From: Granulicella sp. WH15
GTDB lineage: Bacteria; Acidobacteriota; Terriglobia; Terriglobales; Acidobacteriaceae
Assembly (NCBI RefSeq): GCF_009914315.1
Contig: NZ_CP042596.1
Coordinates: 1,674,001 to 1,738,000 of the forward strand
DNA length: 64,000 nucleotides
Direction of reading: 5' to 3'
Made by a program: the position numbers and the translations under genes. This document shows, piece by piece, positions 1-12,968 of the stretch (position 1 is the stretch's first letter; each line of letters begins with the position of its first letter). The notes below the pieces were generated by a model, which saw only the letters and a list, made by a program, of their open reading frames with translations, had not been told where the DNA came from and did not search any database.

Positions 1-701
1 GCCTTGTGGATGATATCGAGCTTCGGAGCAAAGCCCTTCGGCGTGGCGACGAAGCAGTGCGCGCCCAACTGCGCGGCGGTCAGCATCAGCGAGTGGCAGA
101 CGTTGTTGCCGTCGCCCACATAGGCAAAGTGAATCCCCTCAGCCGAGCCGAAGCGCTCTTCCAGCGTGAAGAAATCGGCGATGGCCTGACACGGATGCTC
201 AAGATCCGAGAGTGCGTTGATGACCGGAATCTTCGAGCACGCGGCCATCTCGGTGATGGTCTCGTGCGCGTAGGTGCGCAGCACCATGATGCTCATCCAG
301 CGCTCGAGGTTGCGCGCCATATCGGCCAGCGACTCGCGCTCGCCCAGCGGAGACTGCGTCTGGTCGACGAAGATCGCATTGCCGCCCAGCGTATTGATGG
401 CGGACTCGAAGGTAAGCCGCGTGCGCAGCGAAGCCTTCTCGAAGAACATTACCATCTGCCGCGCGTCGAGCGCATGGCGGAAGTCCTCGGGCTGTCCCTT
501 GACGGCGTGCGCCAGCTCCATGATGGCAGCCATCTCGCCCACGGTCAGGTCGGAGATGGAGCAGAGGTCGCGCCCGCTCAGCCGCTTGGCAGCCTCGCTG
601 AAGGCGGTGTCGGATTGAATGCCAAGAGCCGCGGTGCCCCGCGGGCCACTCTCTACGCCTTCGCCGTTCTTCGGGTTCATCGTCACGGTTTTGCTACCCA
701 T
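1..701 (-). CDS. argF: Ornithine (or acetylornithine) carbamoyltransferase, partial
   Basis: This is the N-terminal part (about 233 residues) of an aspartate/ornithine carbamoyltransferase; the C-terminus lies beyond the left edge of the window. The enzyme joins carbamoyl phosphate to ornithine to make citrulline in cytoplasmic arginine synthesis. Visible landmarks are the carbamoyl-phosphate motif S-L-R-T-R within FEKASLRTRLTFES, and HPCQAIADFFTLEE, which is characteristic of the ornithine enzyme family. The ATG at 701 overlaps the argD stop by 8 bases, which suggests translational coupling. It is the last visible gene of argRCBDF. An N-acetylornithine transcarbamylase cannot be fully excluded without the C-terminal substrate loop. 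Confidence 0.9.
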   Translation of the reverse strand, partial: MGSKTVTMNPKNGEGVESGPRGTAALGIQSDTAFSEAAKRLSGRDLCSISDLTVGEMAAIMELAHAVKGQPEDFRHALDARQMVMFFEKASLRTRLTFESAINTLGGNAIFVDQTQSPLGERESLADMARNLERWMSIMVLRTYAHETITEMAACSKIPVINALSDLEHPCQAIADFFTLEERFGSAEGIHFAYVGDGNNVCHSLMLTAAQLGAHCFVATPKGFAPKLDIIHK

Positions 702-1947
702 GTGCCTTTCCTCCGGTTACTGCATCGGACGCGTATGCGGCGCTCGACTTTGCCAGAATCTCGCCGAGCACCGTGATGGCCTGATCGACGTGCTTGCGCT
801 CCAGGATGTAAGGCGGCAGAAAACGCAGGACCGTCTCGCTGGTGCGGTTGATGATGATGTGCCGCGCCAGCAGCTCGGCCGCGATTTCCTTGGCCAGGTC
901 GGCCGAGTCGATCTCGACGCCGACCATCAGGCCCAGCCCGCGAACCTCGGTCATGGCGGGATACTGCTTCGCCAGCTCGCGCAGACGATCCATAAAGTAG
1001 TTGCCGGTATCAGTGATGTGCGCCAGCAGATCGTCGCGGCGAATGGTGTCGATCACCGCAATCGCAGCCGCGCAGGCCAGGGGACCACCACCGAAGGTCG
1101 TGCCGTGCATCCCCGGCGAGATCGCCTTCGACGCAGCCTCGGTGCAGAGCATCGCGCCGATGGGAATGCCGCCAGCCAGCGGCTTCGCCACAGTAGTGAT
1201 ATCCGGCTGGATGCCGTAGTGCTGGTACGCAAACCACTTGCCCGTACGCCCAACGCCGCACTGAATCTCATCCACCAGCAAAAGAGCACCGGTACTGTTA
1301 CATAAATCCCGAGCCGCCTGGAAGAACTCCGGCGAGACGGGATGAATGCCGCCCTCGCCCTGAATAGTTTCGATGCAGATGCCGCAGACATCGTTCGAGA
1401 ACTTGGCGCGCAGGCCCTCAACATCATTGAACTCGACGAACTCGACGTCGCCCATCACGGGCGCGAAGGGCTCGCGGTACTTGGCCTTGTGCGTCGTTGC
1501 CACCGAGCCCATCGTGCGCCCGTGGAAGCTGTGCGACATCGCCAGAAACTTCGTGCCGATGGTCTTGCCCTCGTTGCGCAGCATCAACGCATGAGCGCGA
1601 GCCAGCTTCAGCGAAGCCTCCCACGCCTCGGTGCCGCTGTTGCAGAAGAAGACGCGATCCATGCCGCTGATCTCGGTCAGCCGCATGGCCAGCTCCGCCG
1701 TGCCCTGGTGGTAGAAGAGGTTCGAGGTATGGATGAGCTGCGTCGCCTGCGCGGCGATCGCCTGCGTGAGCGCAGGATGCCCATAGCCCAGCGCCGAGCA
1801 GCCGATGCCGCTCAACAGGTCGAGATAGTCGTTGCCCTCGCTGTCGCGCAGCAGCACGCCGTGGCCGCTCTCGAGCAGGATCGGGTTCCGTTCATAAGTC
1901 TTCAGCAGCAGCTTGTTCTCTACTGCCTGAATTGCGTCGAGTGTCAT
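694..1947 (-). CDS. argD: Acetylornithine aminotransferase
   Basis: This 417-residue class III PLP-dependent aminotransferase is the usual length for ArgD. It converts N-acetylglutamate semialdehyde to N-acetylornithine, and in many bacteria also acts in lysine synthesis. Class III signatures are visible: an early glycine-rich DLLSGIGCSALGYGHP, then LLLVDEIQCGVGRTGKWFA (the PLP-ring aspartate region), then the ITTVAKPLAGGIPIGAML segment carrying the Schiff-base lysine, and HGTTFGGGPLACAAA. The ATG overlaps the argB stop as ATGA, and its own stop overlaps the argF start, so translation is probably coupled along the operon. Confidence 0.96.
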   Translation of the reverse strand: MTLDAIQAVENKLLLKTYERNPILLESGHGVLLRDSEGNDYLDLLSGIGCSALGYGHPALTQAIAAQATQLIHTSNLFYHQGTAELAMRLTEISGMDRVFFCNSGTEAWEASLKLARAHALMLRNEGKTIGTKFLAMSHSFHGRTMGSVATTHKAKYREPFAPVMGDVEFVEFNDVEGLRAKFSNDVCGICIETIQGEGGIHPVSPEFFQAARDLCNSTGALLLVDEIQCGVGRTGKWFAYQHYGIQPDITTVAKPLAGGIPIGAMLCTEAASKAISPGMHGTTFGGGPLACAAAIAVIDTIRRDDLLAHITDTGNYFMDRLRELAKQYPAMTEVRGLGLMVGVEIDSADLAKEIAAELLARHIIINRTSETVLRFLPPYILERKHVDQAITVLGEILAKSSAAYASDAVTGGKAHG

Positions 1948-2726
1948 GCGACCATCACCTCCGTACCATCGTTGACGCGTGAAGAGACGAGATCGGGCAG
2001 TACCGCCGCCGACTCCGCCGGGAGAATCCGAACCCGCTTGACCCCTTGCAGCAGGGCATCGCGGCAGGCCTTCAGCTTGGGCAACATGCCGCCCGAAACC
2101 ACCATTGCCTTCTCGAGCGCGGGAATCTGCCCGAGCGTGAGCCAGCGCATCACCTTGCCGTCCGCGCCCTTCACTCCGGGGACGTCGGTCAGAAAGACCA
2201 GCGCGTCGGCCTTGGTGCAGGCCGCGCAGGCTGAGGCCATCTCATCCGCGTTGATGTTGTAGTACTCGCCGTCGAAGCCCAGCGCGATCGACGAGATGAC
2301 CGGCACCGCGCCCATCTTCCAGATGGCCTCGAGCCAACGGGGATCGGCTGCCGCGATCTCGCCCACGAAGCCGAGGTCGGGATTGGTCTGCTTCTTGCGT
2401 GCGCGGAAGACGTGTCCGTCGCCGCCCGAAAGCCCGACCGCCGCCTGGCCCACACGGCCCAGCTCCGCGACCAGAGACTTATTCACACGCCCCGCCAGCA
2501 CCATCAGCGCGGCATCGCGGGTCTCGGCATCGGTCACGCGCAGGCCGCTGATGAACTCGCTCTTCTTGCCCAACTGCGCCAGCGTCTTGGTCAACTGCAC
2601 GCCGCCGCCATGCACCACCGCAACCTGGTTGCCGTCGTTGACCAGCTCGAAGATGGACTTGGCGCAGAGCTGCAGAAGCCGCTTGTCTTCGAGTGCCGCA
2701 CCACCAAGCTTGACGACGAACTTCAT
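1944..2726 (-). CDS. argB: Acetylglutamate kinase
   Basis: This amino-acid kinase (260 residues from the chosen start) phosphorylates N-acetylglutamate. The start was placed at the ATG of MKFVVKLGGAALEDK because that is where the kinase fold begins, it has a GGAGG-like site just upstream, and it overlaps the argC stop as ATGA. A longer in-frame reading exists but only recodes argC sequence. Key motifs are KLGGAAL near the N-terminus, the VVHGGGVQL loop, and the C-terminal VSGGMLPKLKAC segment that binds substrate and nucleotide. The length matches the short E. coli-type enzyme rather than the longer, arginine-inhibited type. That would leave ArgR as the main visible control point (inference). 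Confidence 0.95.
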   Translation of the reverse strand: MKFVVKLGGAALEDKRLLQLCAKSIFELVNDGNQVAVVHGGGVQLTKTLAQLGKKSEFISGLRVTDAETRDAALMVLAGRVNKSLVAELGRVGQAAVGLSGGDGHVFRARKKQTNPDLGFVGEIAAADPRWLEAIWKMGAVPVISSIALGFDGEYYNINADEMASACAACTKADALVFLTDVPGVKGADGKVMRWLTLGQIPALEKAMVVSGGMLPKLKACRDALLQGVKRVRILPAESAAVLPDLVSSRVNDGTEVMVA

Positions 2727-3814
2727 AGCAGGCCCTCCTCTTCGCTCCAGCCGCACATCACGTTCAGGTTCTGCACGGCTTGTCCCGACGCGCCCTTCAG
2801 CAGGTTGTCGAGGCAGCTCACCATCACCAGACGTCTCCCATCCGCCGCCAGCTCGAAGCCTATATCCGCGTAGTTGTTGCGCACTACATGCTGAATCTGC
2901 GGCAGGCCCGGCGTCTTGTGAATCCGCACCATCGGGCTGGTCGCGTAGAACTCGCGCAGACACGCCTCCACTGCATCAGGCTGCATGGCGGAGTTCAACC
3001 GCAGGTAAATCGTTGAAAGAATTCCGCGTGGAATCGGCAGCAGGTGCGGCGTGAACTGGATCTGCTCGGCGGCGATGCCAAGCTGCTCCAGCATCTCGCC
3101 CCGGTGGCGATGGTTGAAGACCTTGTACACGGAGAGATTGTCCGCTGCGGAGATGAAGTGGTTCCCGGGCGTCAGGCCCTTGCCCGCGCCGCTCACGCCG
3201 CTCTTCGCATCGCAGATGATGCCGTGCTCGACATCCACCAAGCCCGCTTGCACCAGCGGAGCCAGCGGCAGCAGGATCGAGGTGGCATAACATCCGGGAT
3301 TGGCCACCAGCCGCGCCGTCGCGATCTTCTCGCGGTGCAGCTCCGGACAGCCGTAGACGGCCTCCGCCTGCAACGCACGAGCAGCGGCTTCATCGGCATC
3401 ATGAAACTTATAAACAGCCCGATTGGCATCCTCATTCAGCCGCCACGCACCGCTCAGGTCGATCACCTTCAGCCCACGCGCCAGCATCTCCGGCACCCAT
3501 CCGCGCGAGCTCTCGTGCGGCGTCGCCAGAAAGACGACCTCGACGCCCTCAGCCTCCAGGCGCTCCCAGCTAAACGGCACCACCTTCGGCAGCACCTGTC
3601 CCGCGCCCAGCGCGAGCTGAGGCTGAATCTGCTCCAGTGGCACCTCAACGGCGTTCTCTTCGCCCGCCCGTCCCAAAAACAGGGGAGCGGTCCCGACCAG
3701 CCGGGGGTGCTTCAGCAGCAGCCGCGCCAGCTCGCCGCCCGAGTATCCGCCCACGCCGATCACTGCTGTCTTCACTGTCGTCGCAATCTTCTTCTCAGCC
3801 AAGGTAGCCTTCAA
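2723..3814 (-). CDS. argC: N-acetyl-gamma-glutamyl-phosphate reductase
   Basis: This NADPH-dependent reductase (363 residues from ATG 3814) converts N-acetylglutamyl phosphate to the semialdehyde. A Rossmann start, VIGVGGYSGGELARLLL, is followed by the catalytic-cysteine motif VANPGCYATS and a typical C-terminal substrate domain. The ATG at 3814 lies 20 bases inside the end of argR. An internal GTG at about 3772, directly before KTAVIGVGGYSGG, is a reasonable alternative because the first 14 residues are not family-like. Its stop overlaps the argB start. Confidence 0.95.
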   Translation of the reverse strand: MKATLAEKKIATTVKTAVIGVGGYSGGELARLLLKHPRLVGTAPLFLGRAGEENAVEVPLEQIQPQLALGAGQVLPKVVPFSWERLEAEGVEVVFLATPHESSRGWVPEMLARGLKVIDLSGAWRLNEDANRAVYKFHDADEAAARALQAEAVYGCPELHREKIATARLVANPGCYATSILLPLAPLVQAGLVDVEHGIICDAKSGVSGAGKGLTPGNHFISAADNLSVYKVFNHRHRGEMLEQLGIAAEQIQFTPHLLPIPRGILSTIYLRLNSAMQPDAVEACLREFYATSPMVRIHKTPGLPQIQHVVRNNYADIGFELAADGRRLVMVSCLDNLLKGASGQAVQNLNVMCGWSEEEGLL

Positions 3815-4235
3815 TTCTGTTCTTCAACGTCTTCGATTGCCGCTCATCCGGACAGATGATCAGCACCGTATCGTCTCCGGCGATGGTCCCAATGACCTCC
3901 GGCCAGTCTTCATAGTCGATGCCCGCCGCCACCGGCTGGGCACTGCCCGTCTTCGTAATCAGTACCAGCAGGTTTGCCGCCTGCCGCACCTGCAGCCCAA
4001 AACTCCGCATCACATCGCGCATTCCAGGCATATCATCTTCTATAGAGTCGGCGGCGCTCGAAATCGAGTATCCATCCGGCCCCTTGGAGATGCGCAACTC
4101 GCGGATATCGCGCGAGAGCGTAGCCTGGGTTACATTAAATCCTCTTTTAGCCAGTTTGACACGCAGCTCGTCCTGATTGCCGACCTGTTCTCCCTCTAGG
4201 ATGGTGCGAATCGCGGAATGTCGCAGTTGTTTCAT
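3795..4235 (-). CDS. argR: Arginine repressor ArgR
   Basis: This 146-residue ArgR-family regulator senses L-arginine as a hexamer and represses arginine synthesis. The N-terminal winged helix (residues about 1-70) contains the ATLSRDIRELRI recognition region. The C-terminal arginine-binding and oligomerisation domain ends with GTIAGDDTVLIICPDE, the family hallmark. It is the first gene of argRCBDF, and two ARG-box-like operators lie 80-115 bases upstream of its start. Autoregulation together with the biosynthetic genes is therefore likely. Confidence 0.96.
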   Translation of the reverse strand: MKQLRHSAIRTILEGEQVGNQDELRVKLAKRGFNVTQATLSRDIRELRISKGPDGYSISSAADSIEDDMPGMRDVMRSFGLQVRQAANLLVLITKTGSAQPVAAGIDYEDWPEVIGTIAGDDTVLIICPDERQSKTLKNRIEGYLG

Positions 4236-4314
4236 CGAAATCGCTGATCCTGTTCACAAGAGAGTGGTAGAAGCAAATCAACCAAAACGACCGGATCTAG
4301 ACCAAATGTCGTAG

Positions 4315-4328
4315 TGCATAAAAATACA
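4315..4328. promoter_or_regulatory. ARG box 1 (predicted ArgR operator)
   Basis: TGCATAAAAATACA fits the imperfect palindrome TGNAT-WWWW-ATNCA that forms the core of ArgR operators in E. coli and Bacillus. It sits in an AT-rich island within otherwise GC-rich sequence. It lies upstream of argR on the minus strand and of gltB on the plus strand. Confidence 0.75.
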
Positions 4329-4334
4329 TTTCAA

Positions 4335-4348
4335 TGTATAAATATTCA
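4335..4348. promoter_or_regulatory. ARG box 2 (predicted ArgR operator)
   Basis: TGTATAAATATTCA is a second match to TGNAT-WWWW-ATNCA. It starts exactly 20 bases after box 1, so both boxes lie on about the same helical face. This is the tandem spacing expected for one ArgR hexamer. Its position 114 to 100 bases before the argR start suits repression of the operon. An effect on divergent gltB, whose start is 109 bases away, is possible but inferred. Confidence 0.75.
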
Positions 4349-4456
4349 CAACACCGATGTCAAGCTGTACCCGGGGCCCACTCCGCCCCTCGAACACAAA
4401 GCACCCGAAAGGCTGGGCCAGGCGTCTCTAGGGATACCTGCCAAGTATAGTGAATC

Positions 4457-9010
<4,554 letters not shown>

Positions 9011-9025
9011 CTGGTTGTGGTTTGT

Positions 9026-9067
9026 GACGGAGGCCACTGTCTCGGAAGCGAGACAGGGGCCTCCGTC
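9026..9067. terminator. Intrinsic terminator after gltB
   Basis: The arms GACGGAGGCC (9026-9035) and GGCCTCCGTC (9058-9067), plus CTGTCTCG and CGAGACAG, form an 18-pair stem with one mismatch around a GAAG loop, 15 bases after the gltB stop. No long T tract follows. The stem core resembles those of the terminators at 21769 and 61047. Confidence 0.8.
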
Positions 9068-9083
9068 ATTGGCGTCAAAAAAC

Positions 9084-9136
9084 ACGCGAAGCGTCGAGCA
9101 CCGCACGAAGTGCCGCCCGCCGGCGCAAGGCGCTGT
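9084..9136 (+). repeat. REP-like triple-hairpin repeat, copy A
   Basis: This is a copy of a dispersed element of about 55 bases. It can fold as ACGC-GAA-GCGT, then GCAC-GAA-GTGC, then CGCC-GGCGCAA-GGCG. Other copies are at 9317, 17966, 21815 and 62512. It lies 17 bases behind the gltB terminator. Confidence 0.8.
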
Positions 9137-9159
9137 TGCCGTTGCCTGTTTTCTTGGTT

Positions 9160-9190
9160 GTCATTCAGGAGCGAAGCGGAGGAATCTGCT
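9160..9190 (+). repeat. Second dispersed repeat, copy 1
   Basis: This 31-base segment, beginning GTCATTCAGGAGCGAAGCGG and ending GGAATCTGCT, recurs at 21888-21918 with two changes. In both places it follows a REP-like copy at a similar distance. No coding function is seen. Confidence 0.75.
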
Positions 9191-9316
9191 TCTGCCTTTG
9201 TTGTTGCTTTTGCTTCTGGGGTAGGTCCGGGCTTTGGCCCGGACATCAAAACCAGCCACAGAAGCGGGCTTTAGCCTCCGAGGTATGCTTTCTTTCTCGG
9301 CCACAAGGGCAAAAGC

Positions 9317-9372
9317 AAAAGCGTCCTCACGCCGGACGGGCGGCATTTCGTGCGGTACTGGACGCTGCGCGT
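9317..9372 (-). repeat. REP-like triple-hairpin repeat, copy B (inverted)
   Basis: This copy lies in opposite orientation to copy A, so the two bracket 9084-9372 as inverted ends. Read on the minus strand, the first hairpin loop is GCA instead of GAA, the second has one broken pair, and the third is CGTCC/GGACG. The 9011-9427 stretch holds only the terminator, these repeats and the sequence between them, in which I recognise no gene. Confidence 0.8.
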
Positions 9373-9427
9373 AACAATTCATTAGAGTGGCCTCTACCCG
9401 GAAACCTCCGGGCCAGCGAGGTCCAGA

Positions 9428-10072
9428 CTGAGGCGAGACCAGGCACAGGCAGGCGCGGAGACCGAAGGCACGGCCATTCCGCCATCGAGCTTTGGCGGCG
9501 AGAAGTACCAGCGCATCCTCGACGCAGCCATCGAGGTGATCGCGGAGAACGGCTACTTCCACTCGCCGGTGAGCGCCATCGCCGCCCGCGCAGGCGTGGC
9601 CGACGGCACGGTCTACCTGTACTTCAAAAGTAAGGACGAGCTGCTCCGCACCGCTATCGACACGCACATCGGCCGCTTCTACGCGTGTCTGGAAGCGCAG
9701 TTCCTCACTCTGACCGACCCACGCGCTCAGCTCGAGTACATCGCCTGGCTCCACCTCGAGAGCCACCGCGCCAACCGCAGCATGGCGATCCTGATGCAGA
9801 CGGAGATGCGCCAGAGCGCACGCTTCGTTGAAGAGTTCTCCCACAAGCATCTCGTCCGGTACATTCAGGTGGTGCGCGAGGTGGTGCGCCGCGGCCAGCA
9901 GCAGGGCACGTTCCGCGAAGACCTCTCCGACGGCGTGGTGGCTCATTGCATGTTCGGGGCCATCGACGAGCTGCTCAGCTCGGCAGTCTTCACCGGACGC
10001 ACGTATGATGCGAAGGCGACCGCATCTCAGGTAATCGATGTTTTGTTGAATGGAATAGGGAAGAAAGCCTGA
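9428..10072 (+). CDS. TetR-family transcriptional regulator (start uncertain)
   Basis: The N-terminal helix-turn-helix is clear: YQRILDAAIEVIAENGYF, then SAIAARAGVADGTVYLYFKS, followed by an all-helical ligand domain to about 214 residues. It is 61 bases upstream of an acyl-CoA synthetase gene on the same strand, so a fatty-acid or acyl-CoA responsive role (FadR/PsrA-like) is plausible but inferred. The only common start in frame, GTG at 9536, would cut through the first helix. The reading frame is open back to a TAG at 9383 without ATG, GTG or TTG. CTG at 9428, with GAGG six bases upstream, was chosen; ATT at 9476 is the rival. A frameshift or a disrupted 5' end caused by the adjacent repeat is possible. 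Confidence 0.8.
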   Translation: MRRDQAQAGAETEGTAIPPSSFGGEKYQRILDAAIEVIAENGYFHSPVSAIAARAGVADGTVYLYFKSKDELLRTAIDTHIGRFYACLEAQFLTLTDPRAQLEYIAWLHLESHRANRSMAILMQTEMRQSARFVEEFSHKHLVRYIQVVREVVRRGQQQGTFREDLSDGVVAHCMFGAIDELLSSAVFTGRTYDAKATASQVIDVLLNGIGKKA

Positions 10073-10133
10073 CGCCGATAGCAAGAGTCAAAGGGATCAG
10101 GCTGGTTTTACAAAGTCAGTTTGAGGGCAAACG

Positions 10134-11921
10134 ATGTTCGATGTGAAGACGATCAACGATATGTTCGTGCGGGCGACCAGCCGCGGAACCAAGCGGGCGC
10201 TGCTCCGGCAGGATGCGGCGGGACAGTGGCAGCCGATCTCTTCCGTCGAGCTGTACGGGTGCGTGCGCGCTCTGGCCGACGTGCTGCGCGGCTGGGGAGT
10301 GGGCAAGGGCGACCGCGTAGTGCTATTAAGCGAGAATCGCTGGGAGTGGCAGGTGTCGGACTATGCCGTACTGGCGCTGGGCGCGGTGGATGCGCCGCTC
10401 TATTCCACGCTGACGCCGGAGCACGTGGGTTACATGCTGCGCGACTCGGGCGCGAAGGTCGCCATCGTCTCTAACCGGGAGCAATACGAGAAGCTGCTGG
10501 CCGCGGGCGAACTACCCGACCTTGAGCGCGTGGTGGTGATGGACGAGGGCAGCTTCGACAACGCCGAGAGCTTCTCCAATCTGATGAAGGACGCAGTGGC
10601 CAAACAGGCTCCAGACGCGGAGTTCGATGCAATGGTCCGCTCGGCGGAGCCGGGGGATCTGGCGACGATCATCTACACCTCCGGCACGACGGGCGAGCCC
10701 AAGGGCGTGCGGCTGACGCATGGCAACCTGGCCAGCAATGTCAGCATCTCTACCGACGGCTTCGCCTTCTCCGAGCAGGATATCTGCATCTCCTTCCTGC
10801 CGCTCTCGCACGTAACGGCCCGCCACGTGGACTACGCGCTGATGTGCCACGGCGCGACGCTGGCCTACTGTCCCAAGTTCGACCAGATGCCCGCGGCGAT
10901 GAAGGCGGTGCTACCGACGATCTTTGTGGGCGTGCCCCGCGTATACGAGAAGATCCGGCAGGCGGTAGAGGCCAAGAGCGCGCACTCGCCAGTGAAATCG
11001 CGGATTCTGAGCTGGGCGTTGGGCGTCGGCAAGGCGCATCGGCCGGAGACGCTGGACGGCAAAACCCCAGGCGCGCTTCCGTGGAAGCTGGCCAACAAGC
11101 TGGTATTCGGCAAGATCCGCGAGGCCTTCGGCGGACGGGTGCATACGTGGATCTCGGGCGGCGCGCCGCTGGGTATGGACACGGCGGGCTGGTTCGCTGA
11201 TGCGGGCATCCGGATCTTCGAGGGCTACGGGCTGACCGAGACCTCGCCGGTGATCGCGCTGAACTACCCGAAGGAGCACCGCATCGGCACGGTGGGCAGG
11301 CCGCTGCGCAACGTCGAGTGCCGGTTCGCGGCGGACGGCGAGCTGGAGGTGAAGGGGCCGTCGATCTTTCCGGGTTACTGGAACAAGGAGCAGGAGACCG
11401 CCGAGGCGTTCAGCGAGGACGGCTGGTTCAAGACGGGTGATATCGGCTCCATCGACGCGGACGGCTATCTCTCCATCACCGACCGTAAGAAGGAGCTGCT
11501 GAAGACCAGCGGCGGCAAGCTGATCGCCCCGCAGCCCATCGAGAACCGCCTGAAGGCGAACACGGTGGTGGCGCAGGCGGCGATGGTGGGGGACAAGCAC
11601 AAGTTCGCCTGCGTGCTGATCTCGCCGAACCTGCAGGCGCTCGAGGCATGGGCGAAGGCGAACGGCGTTGCAGCCGGAGACGCTGCCAGCCTGGTGCGCG
11701 ACCCGAAGGTGACACGGCTCTACCAGGGGATCGTCGACAAGGTAAACGAGACGCTGCCCCCGTACGAGAGCATGAAGCGGGTGAGCGTGGTAGCGGAGGA
11801 GTGGTCGGTGGAGGGCGGCGAGCTGACCCCGAGCATGAAGCTGAAGCGGCGTGTGATCGCCCAAAAGTACGCGAAGGAGATCGACGCCTTCTACGCGGAC
11901 GAGGCCACCAGCAAAAGCTGA
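10134..11921 (+). CDS. Long-chain acyl-CoA synthetase (AMP-forming)
   Basis: This 595-residue member of the adenylate-forming family is of the FadD15/long-chain type. It activates fatty acids to acyl-CoA using ATP. The P-loop-like motif IIYTSGTTGEPKGVRLTHGN is at about residues 176-195. The YGLTETSP motif and the C-terminal GWFKTGDIG plus ITDRKKELLKTSGGKLIAPQ hinge/lysine region are intact. It follows the TetR-family gene and may be its target. Substrate chain length cannot be read from the sequence. Confidence 0.92.
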   Translation: MFDVKTINDMFVRATSRGTKRALLRQDAAGQWQPISSVELYGCVRALADVLRGWGVGKGDRVVLLSENRWEWQVSDYAVLALGAVDAPLYSTLTPEHVGYMLRDSGAKVAIVSNREQYEKLLAAGELPDLERVVVMDEGSFDNAESFSNLMKDAVAKQAPDAEFDAMVRSAEPGDLATIIYTSGTTGEPKGVRLTHGNLASNVSISTDGFAFSEQDICISFLPLSHVTARHVDYALMCHGATLAYCPKFDQMPAAMKAVLPTIFVGVPRVYEKIRQAVEAKSAHSPVKSRILSWALGVGKAHRPETLDGKTPGALPWKLANKLVFGKIREAFGGRVHTWISGGAPLGMDTAGWFADAGIRIFEGYGLTETSPVIALNYPKEHRIGTVGRPLRNVECRFAADGELEVKGPSIFPGYWNKEQETAEAFSEDGWFKTGDIGSIDADGYLSITDRKKELLKTSGGKLIAPQPIENRLKANTVVAQAAMVGDKHKFACVLISPNLQALEAWAKANGVAAGDAASLVRDPKVTRLYQGIVDKVNETLPPYESMKRVSVVAEEWSVEGGELTPSMKLKRRVIAQKYAKEIDAFYADEATSKS

Positions 11922-11942
11922 AAGCATGTATATGCTTGGGGT

Positions 11943-12968
11943 ATGTGGCTCAAGCAGGCTGTAAAGGTAGGCAAGCAGTACATGAATCCGGTGGCTACGG
12001 CGGTGGGTGGCCTCTCGATCATGTTCAAAGTGCTGCCGTTGTACCTGACGAATAAGGAGGAACGCACCCCGAAGGTCGCTCCGGGGCCGTTCCGGACAGA
12101 CCTGCGAGTGTACGAGACCCCACCGGCGAGCGGCTTGCGGGTGACTTGGTTCGGGCACTCGGCGTCTCTGCTGGAGATCGACGGGGTCCGGCTGCTGGTG
12201 GACCCCGTCTGGGACGAGCGGGCCTCTCCGTGGCAGTGGACGGGGCCGCGCCGGTTCTTCGCGCCCACGGTCCCGCTCGCGGAGCTGCCGCTGTTGCGAC
12301 CGGATGCAGTGTTCTTCTCGCACGACCACTACGATCACATGGGCGAGGCGACGGTGCGGCATCTGGCCAAGGCGTCGCCGAATCTGCGCTGGATCACTCC
12401 CCTCGGAGTCGGCTCGGTGCTGCGGGAGATGGGAGTCCCGGCGGCCCAGGTGACGGAGTTGGACTGGACCCACTCGACGGTGGTGCAGGGGACGGATGGT
12501 GCCGAGCTGACGGTGACGGCCCTGCCGACTCGCCACTTCTCGGGCCGGAGCCTCTTCAACCGCTTCGAGACGCTATGGGCCTCCTACGCGCTGCGCGGCT
12601 CGAGCCACAACGTCTACTACGGCGCGGATTCGGGTTTTTGGGACGGATTTAGCGAGATTGGCGCAGCATATGGCCCGTTCGACCTGACGATGCTGGAGGT
12701 TGGTGCCTACCACCCCCTTTGGGGATCGATCCACATGGGGCCGGAGGGCGCGATGCAGGCGTTTGCGGCGCTGGGTGGCCACGGGCTGCTGATGCCGATC
12801 CACTGGGGCCTCTTCGACCTGGCCCTGCACGGCTGGCGGGAGCCGATCCGGCAGGTTTTGGAGCTGGCCGTGAGCCGGGATGTGCGGCTGTGGTCGCCGG
12901 AGCCGGGGCTGCCGACGGAGGTGGTGGCAGGGCAGGAGGTGCGGTCGGGGTGGTGGCAGAAGAGTTAA
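11943..12968 (+). CDS. Metallo-beta-lactamase-fold hydrolase, NAPE-PLD-like
   Basis: This 341-residue protein has the zinc-binding signature SHDHYDHMGE (HxHxDH) at about residue 121. Around it are LLVDPVW and WTGPRRFFAP, and later THSTV, LTVTALPTRHFSGRS and MPIHWGLFDLAL. The order and motifs resemble the bacterial N-acylphosphatidylethanolamine phospholipase D/UlaG-like branch, so a membrane-lipid phosphodiesterase is the best guess. The hydrophobic N-terminus suggests membrane association. It starts 22 bases after the acyl-CoA synthetase stop, so the two are probably co-transcribed and may both act on lipids. Confidence 0.85.
   Translation: MWLKQAVKVGKQYMNPVATAVGGLSIMFKVLPLYLTNKEERTPKVAPGPFRTDLRVYETPPASGLRVTWFGHSASLLEIDGVRLLVDPVWDERASPWQWTGPRRFFAPTVPLAELPLLRPDAVFFSHDHYDHMGEATVRHLAKASPNLRWITPLGVGSVLREMGVPAAQVTELDWTHSTVVQGTDGAELTVTALPTRHFSGRSLFNRFETLWASYALRGSSHNVYYGADSGFWDGFSEIGAAYGPFDLTMLEVGAYHPLWGSIHMGPEGAMQAFAALGGHGLLMPIHWGLFDLALHGWREPIRQVLELAVSRDVRLWSPEPGLPTEVVAGQEVRSGWWQKS

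Noticed and set aside
4349..4456. Possible riboswitch or structured leader of gltB
   Set aside because: The region is GC-rich with small palindromes, but no known class could be matched and no consistent fold was apparent.
10911..12536. 541-codon frame on the minus strand across two plus-strand genes
   Set aside because: It spans the end of the acyl-CoA synthetase and the start of the MBL-fold gene and has no recognisable motifs.
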